Source: DASXMT01 sp963755985 (lineage in GTDB: Bacteria; Actinomycetota; Acidimicrobiia; Acidimicrobiales; RAAP-2). From it: a stretch of DNA of 64,000 bases. Shown here in pieces: positions 36,005 to 43,013 of this stretch (positions within the stretch are counted from its first letter, which is position 1; each line of letters begins with the position of its first letter). The stretch covers positions 744,001 to 808,000 of the forward strand of contig CAVWLO010000002.1 of assembly GCA_963755985.1 (NCBI GenBank), written 5' to 3'. The notes beneath the pieces were generated by a model. It saw nothing but the letters and a program-made list of their open reading frames with translations. It was not told where the DNA came from and ran no database searches. The translations under genes and the position numbers were made by a program.

Positions 36005-37570
36005 ATGACGTCAGAGGCGAAGACTGGCGGCAATTTCTCTCCGTGCAACGGCAAGTGGCTCACGGCTCGGGGTTTCGGGGCCATTTTGGGCCTGAGCGCC
36101 CTGCTGGTGACCTGTGGAGGACTGCCAAGCGCGGCTTCGGCCACCTCACTCGAGGCTTCATCACCGGTCAGTGTCTCGCACACCCATGCCGGTCTCACCG
36201 TAACGGGGCCTATCCGGGTCAACTCCCCTACCTTCAGCAACACCCTCTATGGAACAAGCATCAATCTGGCAAGGGTCGGCTACGAGAAGTCGCAATACTT
36301 CCTGTCGGGTACCGCCCACGCCTTCGTGCCGGTGAACGCCCTCACGAGCGACGGCAAGTGGAAGATCACAACTGGCGAGAGCGCGCCGTACACGACACGA
36401 ATGGCCGTATACCGGCCGATCGATCCGAAGCGATTCAACGGGACGGTCGTCGTCGAGTGGCTCAACGTGAGCGGAGGAACTGACGACGCTCCCGATTGGA
36501 CGATGTCCCACAACGAACTGATCCGCGAGGGATTCGCGTGGGTCGGGGTTTCCGCCCAGCAGGTCGGAGTTGACTCGGCGAAGACCACCGATCCTACCGA
36601 TTACTCCACGCTCTCGCACCCGGGCGATAGCTTCTCCTACGACATCTTCTCGCAGGCTGGGCAGGCCGTTCGCAATGACGCAGCGCAGGTCCTCGGGGGC
36701 CTGCGGCCCCGCGCGCTGGTCGCGGCCGGTGAGTCACAATCGGCCGGCCGCCTCATGACCTACATCGATGCGGTGCAGCCCTACGCCCACGCCTACCAAG
36801 GCTTCCTCGTGCACAGCCAATTCGGCACTGGTGCCCCACTCTCCCAAGGGCCACAGTCCAGCTATCCCGCCCCGCGCCCGACGACGATCCGTAGCGACAT
36901 AGGCGTCCCGGTCATGGAATTCGAGACCGAGACAGACGTCGACAACAGCAACCTGACTGACCGACTGCATGACGGCAATCCCAAATGGTTCCGACTCTGG
37001 GAGGTCGCAGGCAGTTCGCACTACGACTACTACGGCTTGGCGATCGGTCCCGGCGACACTGGCAACGGTCAAGGTGCGGTAAAGAACCTGGATGCGATGC
37101 AGAACCCGACGCGCACCCCGACGGGTGGGTTCAGCTGCAAGGTTCCCATCAATACGGGAGGAACGCATTGGGCACTCGACGCCGCCGTCCATTGGCTCGA
37201 CCGGTGGGTCGTCGACGGCACACCTCCGCCGTCTGCCCCCCTCTTGGCGACCACGCAGGCATCGCCGGTGGTCTTCAAGCTCGACGCAAACGGAAATGCC
37301 GCCGGAGGAGTTCGAACGCCCCAGGTGGACGCACCGATCGCAGCACTGGGCAGTCAGGGCAACAGTGGAGGATTCTGCTTCCTCTTCGGCTCCACCGTGC
37401 CCTACGGCGCGACCCAGCTCGCCAGTCTCTACGGAAATCACGCCAAGTTCGTCTCAGCCTGGGCCCGTGCGGTTCACAGAGAGCGAATGGACGGGTTCCT
37501 CCTGCCGGCCGATGCCACCGAGCTCTTGCGTTCTGCAGCTGTGTCTCGAGTGTTGCGCCAGGGCGGATGA
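36005..37570 (+). CDS. Secreted alpha/beta-hydrolase domain protein
   Basis: 521 residues. An N-terminal export signal (FGAILGLSALLVTCGGLPSAASA) has a Cys within the hydrophobic part, but not a clear lipobox. The mature protein has VVVEWLNVSGGTDDAPDW, the nucleophile elbow AAGESQSAGRL (Ser about residue 245), FETETDVD and a late His in GGTHWALDAA, typical of the large actinobacterial alpha/beta-hydrolase domain family. The substrate is unknown. Codon bias is a little weaker than that of the neighbours. Its TGA overlaps the ATG of a small ORF (37567). Confidence 0.85.
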   Translation: MTSEAKTGGNFSPCNGKWLTARGFGAILGLSALLVTCGGLPSAASATSLEASSPVSVSHTHAGLTVTGPIRVNSPTFSNTLYGTSINLARVGYEKSQYFLSGTAHAFVPVNALTSDGKWKITTGESAPYTTRMAVYRPIDPKRFNGTVVVEWLNVSGGTDDAPDWTMSHNELIREGFAWVGVSAQQVGVDSAKTTDPTDYSTLSHPGDSFSYDIFSQAGQAVRNDAAQVLGGLRPRALVAAGESQSAGRLMTYIDAVQPYAHAYQGFLVHSQFGTGAPLSQGPQSSYPAPRPTTIRSDIGVPVMEFETETDVDNSNLTDRLHDGNPKWFRLWEVAGSSHYDYYGLAIGPGDTGNGQGAVKNLDAMQNPTRTPTGGFSCKVPINTGGTHWALDAAVHWLDRWVVDGTPPPSAPLLATTQASPVVFKLDANGNAAGGVRTPQVDAPIAALGSQGNSGGFCFLFGSTVPYGATQLASLYGNHAKFVSAWARAVHRERMDGFLLPADATELLRSAAVSRVLRQGG

Positions 37571-37761
37571 GTCAGGATGCCCTCGACGCAGGACGCCCCG
37601 GGGCGGAGGCGACCCAGTGGACGGTGGCGGTCGCATTGCCCGGCGGACCGGCGAACAGGCATGTCGCAAGGCACGTCTTGTTTCCTGACGAACTCTGGCG
37701 CTGGTGGCGAAAAGTGTCGTCTGGATTGGGTCCCCTGGGAACCTGCCGGTCCCACTATTAG
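37567..37761 (+). CDS. Possible small protein coupled to the hydrolase
   Basis: 64 codons starting at an ATG that overlaps the hydrolase stop as ATGA, the same coupling seen between true genes in this window. The product has a WTVAVALPGG segment and a WRWWRK stretch but no recognisable domain. It could be chance, since ATGA occurs easily. No ribosome-binding site is needed if the two are coupled. Confidence 0.3.
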   Translation: MSQDALDAGRPGAEATQWTVAVALPGGPANRHVARHVLFPDELWRWWRKVSSGLGPLGTCRSHY

Positions 37762-38234
37762 GTGAATCTCGAAGAAGGGTCGGTATCCAGGCCCGTCACC
37801 TCGGTCTCATCTGCGAGGCGCCGTCACAGTGATGTCCGGCTTTGCCATCACCTCGACGAGCTCGGCTACATCCCCGGGCTTCGCTTCCGTTCGGCCTCTG
37901 GCCGATCTTGACCCCGACGAGCGGCCCTGAAGTTTCTGCTCCCCTGCACTGCCGGCGGAAGCGCCTGAACACGATGGCAAGGTCCCCCTTGCCGGTGCGG
38001 TGCCGGACCTCGCCGGTGCCGTCCGCTCTAGCCACACCGACCATTCTGGCCGGCTTTGCCGCTGACCCGCCTTCGGAGGCATAGGTAGCCCTCTGTGCAA
38101 TCACTGCGGGTCCCGAAAGTGCCGGAGCGTCTCGCCTATCAGAACCGGGCATCGAGACCGGAAACCGACTCCAAAGCCGGTTTCCAATCCGGCGGAGATC
38201 CGAGTCCTGTAAGAGGCTGCTACCGTCGGAACTG
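37762..38234. other. Intergenic region, no gene recognised
   Basis: 473 bp upstream of the aldo/keto reductase. Open frames exist on both strands (for example minus 37807-38100) but their products are Arg/Ser-rich and resemble antisense-type composition. I see no RNA gene or repeat. Confidence 0.45.
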
Positions 38235-39116
38235 GTGATCAACTCCCAGCCGTTCGGCCGAACCGGACACCACAGCACCCGGGTCATCTTCGGCGCCGCC
38301 GCCCTCGCCACCATGCGCCAGGACCGCGCCGATCAGGTGCTCCACACCGTGCTTGCCGGCGACCTCAATCACATCGACACCGCCGCGTCCTATGGCGACT
38401 CCGAGTTGCGCCTCGCGCCCTTCCTGGCTGATCACCGGGCCGAATACTTTTTGGCCACCAAGACCGATGGACGCACCGGCGACGCCGCCCGAGCCCAGCT
38501 CGAGCGATCGCTGACCCGGTTGGGTGTCGACCAGGTCGACCTCATCCAGCTCCACAACCTGGTCGAGCCGGACGACTGGGAGACCGCCCACGCCCCGGGA
38601 GGAGCCGTCGAAGCCATGGCCAAGGCCCGTGACGAAGGTCTGGTGCGGGCCATCGGCGTGACCGGTCATGGGACCCGCATCGCCGACATGCACCTGGCCA
38701 GCCTTAAGCGCTTCGACTTCGACTCCGTGCTGCTTCCCTACAACTTCCTCATGCTCCAAAACCCGGACTACCGATCGTCGGTGGAGCAACTGCTGGAGGT
38801 GTGCGCCAAACGCGAGGTCGCGGTCCAAACCATCAAATCCATTGCTCGCCGACGGTGGACACCGGATTCCTCCAAGCCGCACTACGCCTGGTACGAACCG
38901 CTGCCCGAAGGCGAGCCATTGGAGCGGGGGGTTGCATATGTGCTTTCCAACCCACAACTGTTCCTCAACACATCGAGCGATGCCACCTTGCTGGCGGCAA
39001 CCATCGCTGCTGCCCAAGGTGACCCGGTAGCGCCGAGTGACGCCGACGTCCAAGCTGACGTCTCGGCGTTGGACATGATGCCGCTGTTCGACGGGGCCGA
39101 ACTCGAACGCATCTGA
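38235..39116 (+). CDS. Aldo/keto reductase
   Basis: 293 residues from GTG 38235. The AKR tetrad is visible: DTAASYG (Asp and Tyr, about residues 47-53), ATKTDG (Lys, about 76) and LIQLHNL (His, about 106). The N terminus FGRTGHHSTRVIFGAAAL is typical of the family. The C-terminal barrel includes VQTIKSIARRRW, where the usual NADPH-binding pattern is not obvious. It probably reduces a carbonyl or oxidises an alcohol; the substrate is unknown. Confidence 0.9.
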   Translation: MINSQPFGRTGHHSTRVIFGAAALATMRQDRADQVLHTVLAGDLNHIDTAASYGDSELRLAPFLADHRAEYFLATKTDGRTGDAARAQLERSLTRLGVDQVDLIQLHNLVEPDDWETAHAPGGAVEAMAKARDEGLVRAIGVTGHGTRIADMHLASLKRFDFDSVLLPYNFLMLQNPDYRSSVEQLLEVCAKREVAVQTIKSIARRRWTPDSSKPHYAWYEPLPEGEPLERGVAYVLSNPQLFLNTSSDATLLAATIAAAQGDPVAPSDADVQADVSALDMMPLFDGAELERI

Positions 39117-39154
39117 GCAGGCCTCTTTCCGAACAGCGGCGGATGGCGGAACCC

Positions 39155-39173
39155 CCTGCGGGGACACCGCAGG
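39155..39173. terminator. Small GC hairpin after the aldo/keto reductase
   Basis: CCTGCGG-GGACA-CCGCAGG has perfect 7-bp arms 38 bp after the stop codon. There is no T-run. Its position suits a terminator for the aldo/keto reductase. Confidence 0.4.
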
Positions 39174-39327
39174 TCGGACCGAAGCTCTCGTTCAGTCACT
39201 GAGACAGTGGAAAGCATGAACCGGAACTTCACATGTCACGGGCTAAGACTGCTGTGTCAGATCTGTGTCACGTCTGCGAGTCGCGGATTCGAGTTGCGGG
39301 CTTGTGAGCCTCTCACCAGGGAGTTTC

Positions 39328-39404
39328 TGGTGGGCGCTAGAGGACTCGAACCTCCGACCTCAGCCGTGTGAAGGCTGCGCTCTAACCAACTGAGCTAAAC
39401 GCCC
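39328..39404 (-). tRNA. tRNA-Val(CAC), CCA encoded
   Basis: The minus strand folds into a full cloverleaf: acceptor GGGCGTT pairs with AGCGCCC, D-arm GCTC-AGTTGGTTA-GAGC, anticodon stem CAGCC/GGCTG around the loop TTCACAC (anticodon CAC, reading GUG), T-arm with GTTCGAGTC, and an encoded CCA. The transcript is 77 nt including CCA. Nothing suggests an integrated element at its 3' end, since the next gene is a normal amidase. Confidence 0.95.
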
Positions 39405-39542
39405 GTGACATCAGGTCGGTCTCCGACCTCCCCGACGTAGAGGGTCATGGTAGTCCGGCGACCGACCACCGTTCGCCGCATGGGTGAGCGGGCTGGATAG
39501 CCAGAGATCGACGGGCCCACTGCGGCGGGGCCACCAGCTTCC

Positions 39543-40946
39543 TCAGGAGGGAGCCAACTGCTCGAACCCGATCGCCTCCTCCAACGCCGCAGCCGATCGC
39601 AGGACGACGAGATCGCCATGCTGTGGCCCCACCAGCTGCAGGCCAACCGGCAACCCGGCATCGGTAAGTCCAGCACAAATGGACGCCGCCGGAGAGCGGG
39701 TCATATTGAAGGGGTACGTGAACTGCACCCAGTTGAGGGTTGGCTCTCCATTGACCAGGCTCCTGCCCTCCAACGACCTCAGAGGCGCGGCACCGGCTGT
39801 TGTCGGGGTGATGAGCAGGCGCACGTCGTGGAACAACTCGACGAGCCGAAGGTTGAGATGGTGGCAGTGGTCCTCGGCATGGACGACGTCTAGTGCGCTG
39901 AGCGATGCCGCTCCTTCGACCAGCATCCTCAAGAACGGATCTACTCGTTCCCACCCGGCCGTCTCCCGGAGCCCTTCGAAGGTACGGAGGTTGTAGCTCC
40001 CCGTCAGTATGAGCCAATGGTCGATCGGATCGTGGTCGAAGACGGTGTCGACCTCCACCACCTCGGTACCCATCGAGGCCAACGCCTCGATCGCACGCTG
40101 GCACACGGCCAGCACCTGCGCGTCTACCTCGCCATACCCGAGGTTCGGCGACCATGCCACCCGCGCAGGCAGTTGAGGCTCATGGATGGCCGCCGTCCAC
40201 GACGCCTCGGCACGTGGGAGCGAACTCAGATCGCTGGGATCTGGGCCCACCGCCACCTCGAGCGCGGCGACCACATCGACCATACGGCGAGCCATGGGAC
40301 CTCGGGTCGAGAGATTCGGCCATGCTGGAGCATGAGGCCCCCCCGTCGGTACCCGGCCGAATGACGTCTTGATTCCCGAGAGGCCGCAACAGGCAGCAGG
40401 GATCCGGATCGAACCTCCGCCGTCAGATCCGGTGGCCAGCGGTACCATGCCGGCGGCGATCGCCGCTGCGCTCCCCCCGGACGACCCCCCGGGGCTGTGC
40501 TCCAGGTTCCATGGGTTGAGTGTGGGACCGAACAGTGCATTGTCGGTATCGGCCTTCCAGCCCAGTTCGGGGGTGTTGGTCTTGCCCACGACCACGCACC
40601 CGGCGGCCACGAGCCGGGCGACCAGGGGCGAATCGGCCAGGGACGGCTGGCCGTCGGCGAACAGGGCTGATCCCTGGGTGGTCACGAATCCCGATGCGTC
40701 TTCCAGGTCCTTCACCCCGATGGGAATCCCGGCTAGGGGGCCTGGGTCACCGCCGGAGGCCACTTGCTCGTCGATCGACGCCGCCGCGACCATGGCACGC
40801 TCTTCGCCCACAGCCACGAATGCGTTCAGACGAGGGTTGTCGGCCTCGATGCGAGAAAGAGCGTGTCCGACCAGGTCCCGGGCGGACAGCGCCCCCTTGC
40901 GGATCTGATCAGCCAACGACAACACCGACTCGGTTCTGAAGTCCAT
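39543..40946 (-). CDS. Amidase (amidase signature family)
   Basis: 467 residues from ATG 40946. The signature is intact: GIPIGVKDLEDASG holds the catalytic Lys (about residue 79), HSPGGSSGGSAAAIAAG holds the cis-Ser of the GGSS box, and GSDGGGSIRIPAACCGLSGIKTSFGRV holds the nucleophile Ser (about 177). These enzymes hydrolyse amides, including indoleacetamide, nicotinamide and glutaminyl-tRNA intermediates; without GatB or GatC genes nearby this is most likely a stand-alone amidase. It diverges from the acidic membrane protein gene, with 88 bp between the starts. Confidence 0.92.
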   Translation of the reverse strand: MDFRTESVLSLADQIRKGALSARDLVGHALSRIEADNPRLNAFVAVGEERAMVAAASIDEQVASGGDPGPLAGIPIGVKDLEDASGFVTTQGSALFADGQPSLADSPLVARLVAAGCVVVGKTNTPELGWKADTDNALFGPTLNPWNLEHSPGGSSGGSAAAIAAGMVPLATGSDGGGSIRIPAACCGLSGIKTSFGRVPTGGPHAPAWPNLSTRGPMARRMVDVVAALEVAVGPDPSDLSSLPRAEASWTAAIHEPQLPARVAWSPNLGYGEVDAQVLAVCQRAIEALASMGTEVVEVDTVFDHDPIDHWLILTGSYNLRTFEGLRETAGWERVDPFLRMLVEGAASLSALDVVHAEDHCHHLNLRLVELFHDVRLLITPTTAGAAPLRSLEGRSLVNGEPTLNWVQFTYPFNMTRSPAASICAGLTDAGLPVGLQLVGPQHGDLVVLRSAAALEEAIGFEQLAPS

Positions 40947-41034
40947 GTTGGCGACCGTATCGCCGGTCACGCGGACCGACAACCGCCTGCCAATCGACAG
41001 AGGGCCGTTCTCCCGCCCAGTAGCCTGAAACCCG

Positions 41035-42186
41035 ATGAGCAAGGACAAGAAAGCGGGTTCAGACCCGAACGAGGGCTCCGCCGCGGAGGTCGACGAGGAT
41101 CCGGAGCTCGACGGGGATGGCGAGCTCGACAGGGGCGGGGTGTACGAGGAGGACGAGGACTTCTCCGAGGACGAGCTCGACGAAGGCGAGGAATCCGAGG
41201 ACGAGGACCTTGACGAGGAAGGGGAGTACGAGGCGGACGAGCCTTACGAGGAGCAGGCCTACGAGGGCGACGTGTACGACGAGGAAGGCGAATACGGGGA
41301 GGAGGAATACGGGGAGGAGGAATACGAGGAGGAGGAATACGGGGAGGAAGACGAATACGAGGACGAGGAGTACGACGAGGAAGACGAATACGAGGACGAC
41401 GAGGACGAGGCGCCCAAGGAGCCCGGTCGCATCGATCGGGCTCGAGCCCGGTTGCAGCGACCGAGTCCGACCAAGCCATCGGGTGCCGCAAAACGGCCGA
41501 GTCCGACCAAACAGCCGAGTCCGACGAAACAGCCGAGTTCTACCAAACAGCCGAGGCCGACCAATGGCTCGGCCGCGGCCAAGCAGTCGGGTGCCGACGC
41601 TCCCAAGTCGGACATTGCTGTCAAGTGGGCCATTGACCGCCTGAACGACCGGGAAAGGTTGTTCTCCTTCGGCGCCGCCGTCCTGGCCGCCGTCTTCGGG
41701 GTGGTCATCTACCTCACCGAGACCCACAACTCGCATTTCCGGCTGGCCAAGAACCAGTTGACCCCCCAGACCACTCTCATCGTCGGCCTGGCGGCCGGTG
41801 TGCTGTTGGCCGGTGCGACGTTCATCGGTCGGCGCGCCCCCGTCGGATTCGTCGCCCTGTTTACCGGAGCCGGCTTCTCCGGTTCGACCCTCGTCCTGGC
41901 CATACCCTTCTGGGCCCTTGCCTTTTGGCTCTTGTACCGCTCGTACAAGCTGCAACGCGAGGCTGCGGCCACCGCCCGGGCCGAAGCCAGGTCCCGGCCG
42001 CGTTCTGCCAGCACGAGAACGGCAGGCGGTCGAGGATCTGGCTCACGAAAGGCAAAGGCGGGCACGAACACCGGGCCCAAGCGCCCCGAGGCGAACAAGC
42101 GATACACGCCGCCGCGCCCGCCGCCCAAGCCCAAGCCGGCTCCTCCGGCTCGCCGGTCCCGTAAGAGCACGACCAAGAAGGACTGA
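41035..42186 (+). CDS. Charge-segregated membrane protein with an extreme acidic N-terminal domain
   Basis: 383 residues in four parts. Residues 1-128 are mostly Asp, Glu and Tyr, with EEYGEEEYEEEEYG-like repeats encoded by GAGGAGGAATAC DNA repeats. Residues 130-190 are basic with PSPTKQ repeats. Two to three hydrophobic helices follow (LFSFGAAVLAAVFGVVIYL, TLIVGLAAGVLLAGATFIG, VALFTGAGFSGSTLVLAIPFWALAFWLLY; about 205-305). The last 75 residues are Arg/Lys/Pro-rich (RPEANKRYTPPRPPPK). No signal peptide is present, so both charged tails are probably cytoplasmic or split by topology. I do not recognise the family. Confidence 0.78.
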   Translation: MSKDKKAGSDPNEGSAAEVDEDPELDGDGELDRGGVYEEDEDFSEDELDEGEESEDEDLDEEGEYEADEPYEEQAYEGDVYDEEGEYGEEEYGEEEYEEEEYGEEDEYEDEEYDEEDEYEDDEDEAPKEPGRIDRARARLQRPSPTKPSGAAKRPSPTKQPSPTKQPSSTKQPRPTNGSAAAKQSGADAPKSDIAVKWAIDRLNDRERLFSFGAAVLAAVFGVVIYLTETHNSHFRLAKNQLTPQTTLIVGLAAGVLLAGATFIGRRAPVGFVALFTGAGFSGSTLVLAIPFWALAFWLLYRSYKLQREAAATARAEARSRPRSASTRTAGGRGSGSRKAKAGTNTGPKRPEANKRYTPPRPPPKPKPAPPARRSRKSTTKKD

Positions 42187-42192
42187 CCCGGC

Positions 42193-42241
42193 ACCAGGGC
42201 TGTCCGATTGGACTGCCCCGCCCCCGATTGGCCTGCCCCCG
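42193..42241. repeat. Irregular short direct repeats after the acidic protein gene
   Basis: CCGATTGG-type words recur three times (CCGATTGGACTGCCCC, CCGATTGGCCTGCCCC, CCGATCGGTCAG) between two convergent genes. Spacing is irregular, about 15-20 bp. Confidence 0.5.
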
Positions 42242-42246
42242 ATCGG

Positions 42247-42990
42247 TCAGCCCGTGTCGGTCACCAGGGCGGACCGGAGGAACTCGAGGATCTCCGCCCG
42301 CCGCTTCACCAGCGACCGGGCCGTGGGCTCCTCGCCCATGGCCCGGAGCACGTCCACCTCGGTGATCATCCCGATGACCGATGAATAGATGGCGAGCAGC
42401 AACAGCCGGGGTTCGTGGCGCCGCATGTGCCCGGCGTCCATCTCCGACTCCAGGAAGTTCGCAGCCCGCTCCACCAGGGGCTCGAGGGCGCCGATGAACC
42501 TGGTCGCCGCTGGAGCCCCCAGCCGACCCATCTCCCGGGCCAATCCCAGGAGCTCGGGTCGGCGGACAGCCAGGCGGAACACCGATCGGACCACGGCTTC
42601 GACCCTCGCCCACCCGGTGCCGGCGGAGGCCAGCGAGGCCTCGAGCGCCTCCGACAGCTCGGCGGCGCTTCGGTCGATCACCGCGTCGAGCAGCGCCTCT
42701 TTCGACGGGTACCAATAGAGAATGGTCTGCTTGCGGACCTCGAGTCCCACCGCCAGGGCGTCCAGCGATGTGGGCTCGTAGCCTCGCTCGCCGAATGAGG
42801 TCAGGGCGGCGTCGAGGATCCGCTCCGACGTACTGGGCGTCGTCGTCCCGGCCCGCTCCGGCACCGGCCGTCGGACCCTCCGGGGCCGGCCACCCAGCCC
42901 CTCACCCGACGCACCGCCCGACCCCGCGCCGGGCCCTGCGGAGGGTGGGACCCTCCCCGTCCCTGTCTGTGATGTGCTCGACTCGGTCAC
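42247..42990 (-). CDS. TetR-family regulator divergent from the acyl-CoA reductase operon
   Basis: 247 residues from GTG 42990. A 50-residue Gly/Arg/Ser-rich N-terminal extension precedes a standard TetR helix-turn-helix (RILDAALTSFGERGYEPTSLDALA and LEVRKQTILYWYPSKEALLDAV, about residues 56-102). The C-terminal half has ELLGLAREMGRLGAPAATRF and is ligand-binding in type, with no known subgroup. Only 23 bp separate its start from the operon at 43014, and that gap holds a perfect palindrome, so it very probably represses both itself and the operon. Confidence 0.88.
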   Translation of the reverse strand: MTESSTSQTGTGRVPPSAGPGAGSGGASGEGLGGRPRRVRRPVPERAGTTTPSTSERILDAALTSFGERGYEPTSLDALAVGLEVRKQTILYWYPSKEALLDAVIDRSAAELSEALEASLASAGTGWARVEAVVRSVFRLAVRRPELLGLAREMGRLGAPAATRFIGALEPLVERAANFLESEMDAGHMRRHEPRLLLLAIYSSVIGMITEVDVLRAMGEEPTARSLVKRRAEILEFLRSALVTDTG

Positions 42991-42991
42991 T

Positions 42992-43003
42992 TACCATATG
43001 GTA
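42992..43003. promoter_or_regulatory. TetR operator palindrome TACCATATGGTA
   Basis: A perfect 12-bp palindrome lies in the 23-bp gap between divergent genes, 2 bp from the TetR start and 10 bp before the reductase start. Outer GTCAC (42986 area) and GTGAC (43013 area) words add a wider dyad. Size, symmetry and place fit a TetR-family operator that blocks both promoters or starts. Confidence 0.72.
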
Positions 43004-43013
43004 GACAGATCCG

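Noticed and set aside
37796..38314. Minus-strand ORF upstream of the aldo/keto reductase
   Set aside because: Overlaps the reductase start and has Arg/Ser/Gly-rich composition with no conserved segment.
39328..39404. tRNA-Val as an integration site
   Set aside because: No integrase, no repeat of the tRNA 3' end seen nearby, and both flanks hold normal chromosomal genes.
41284..41400. GAGGAGGAATAC-type DNA repeats, considered as a non-coding satellite or CRISPR-like array
   Set aside because: They are in frame inside a coding gene and have no spacer structure.
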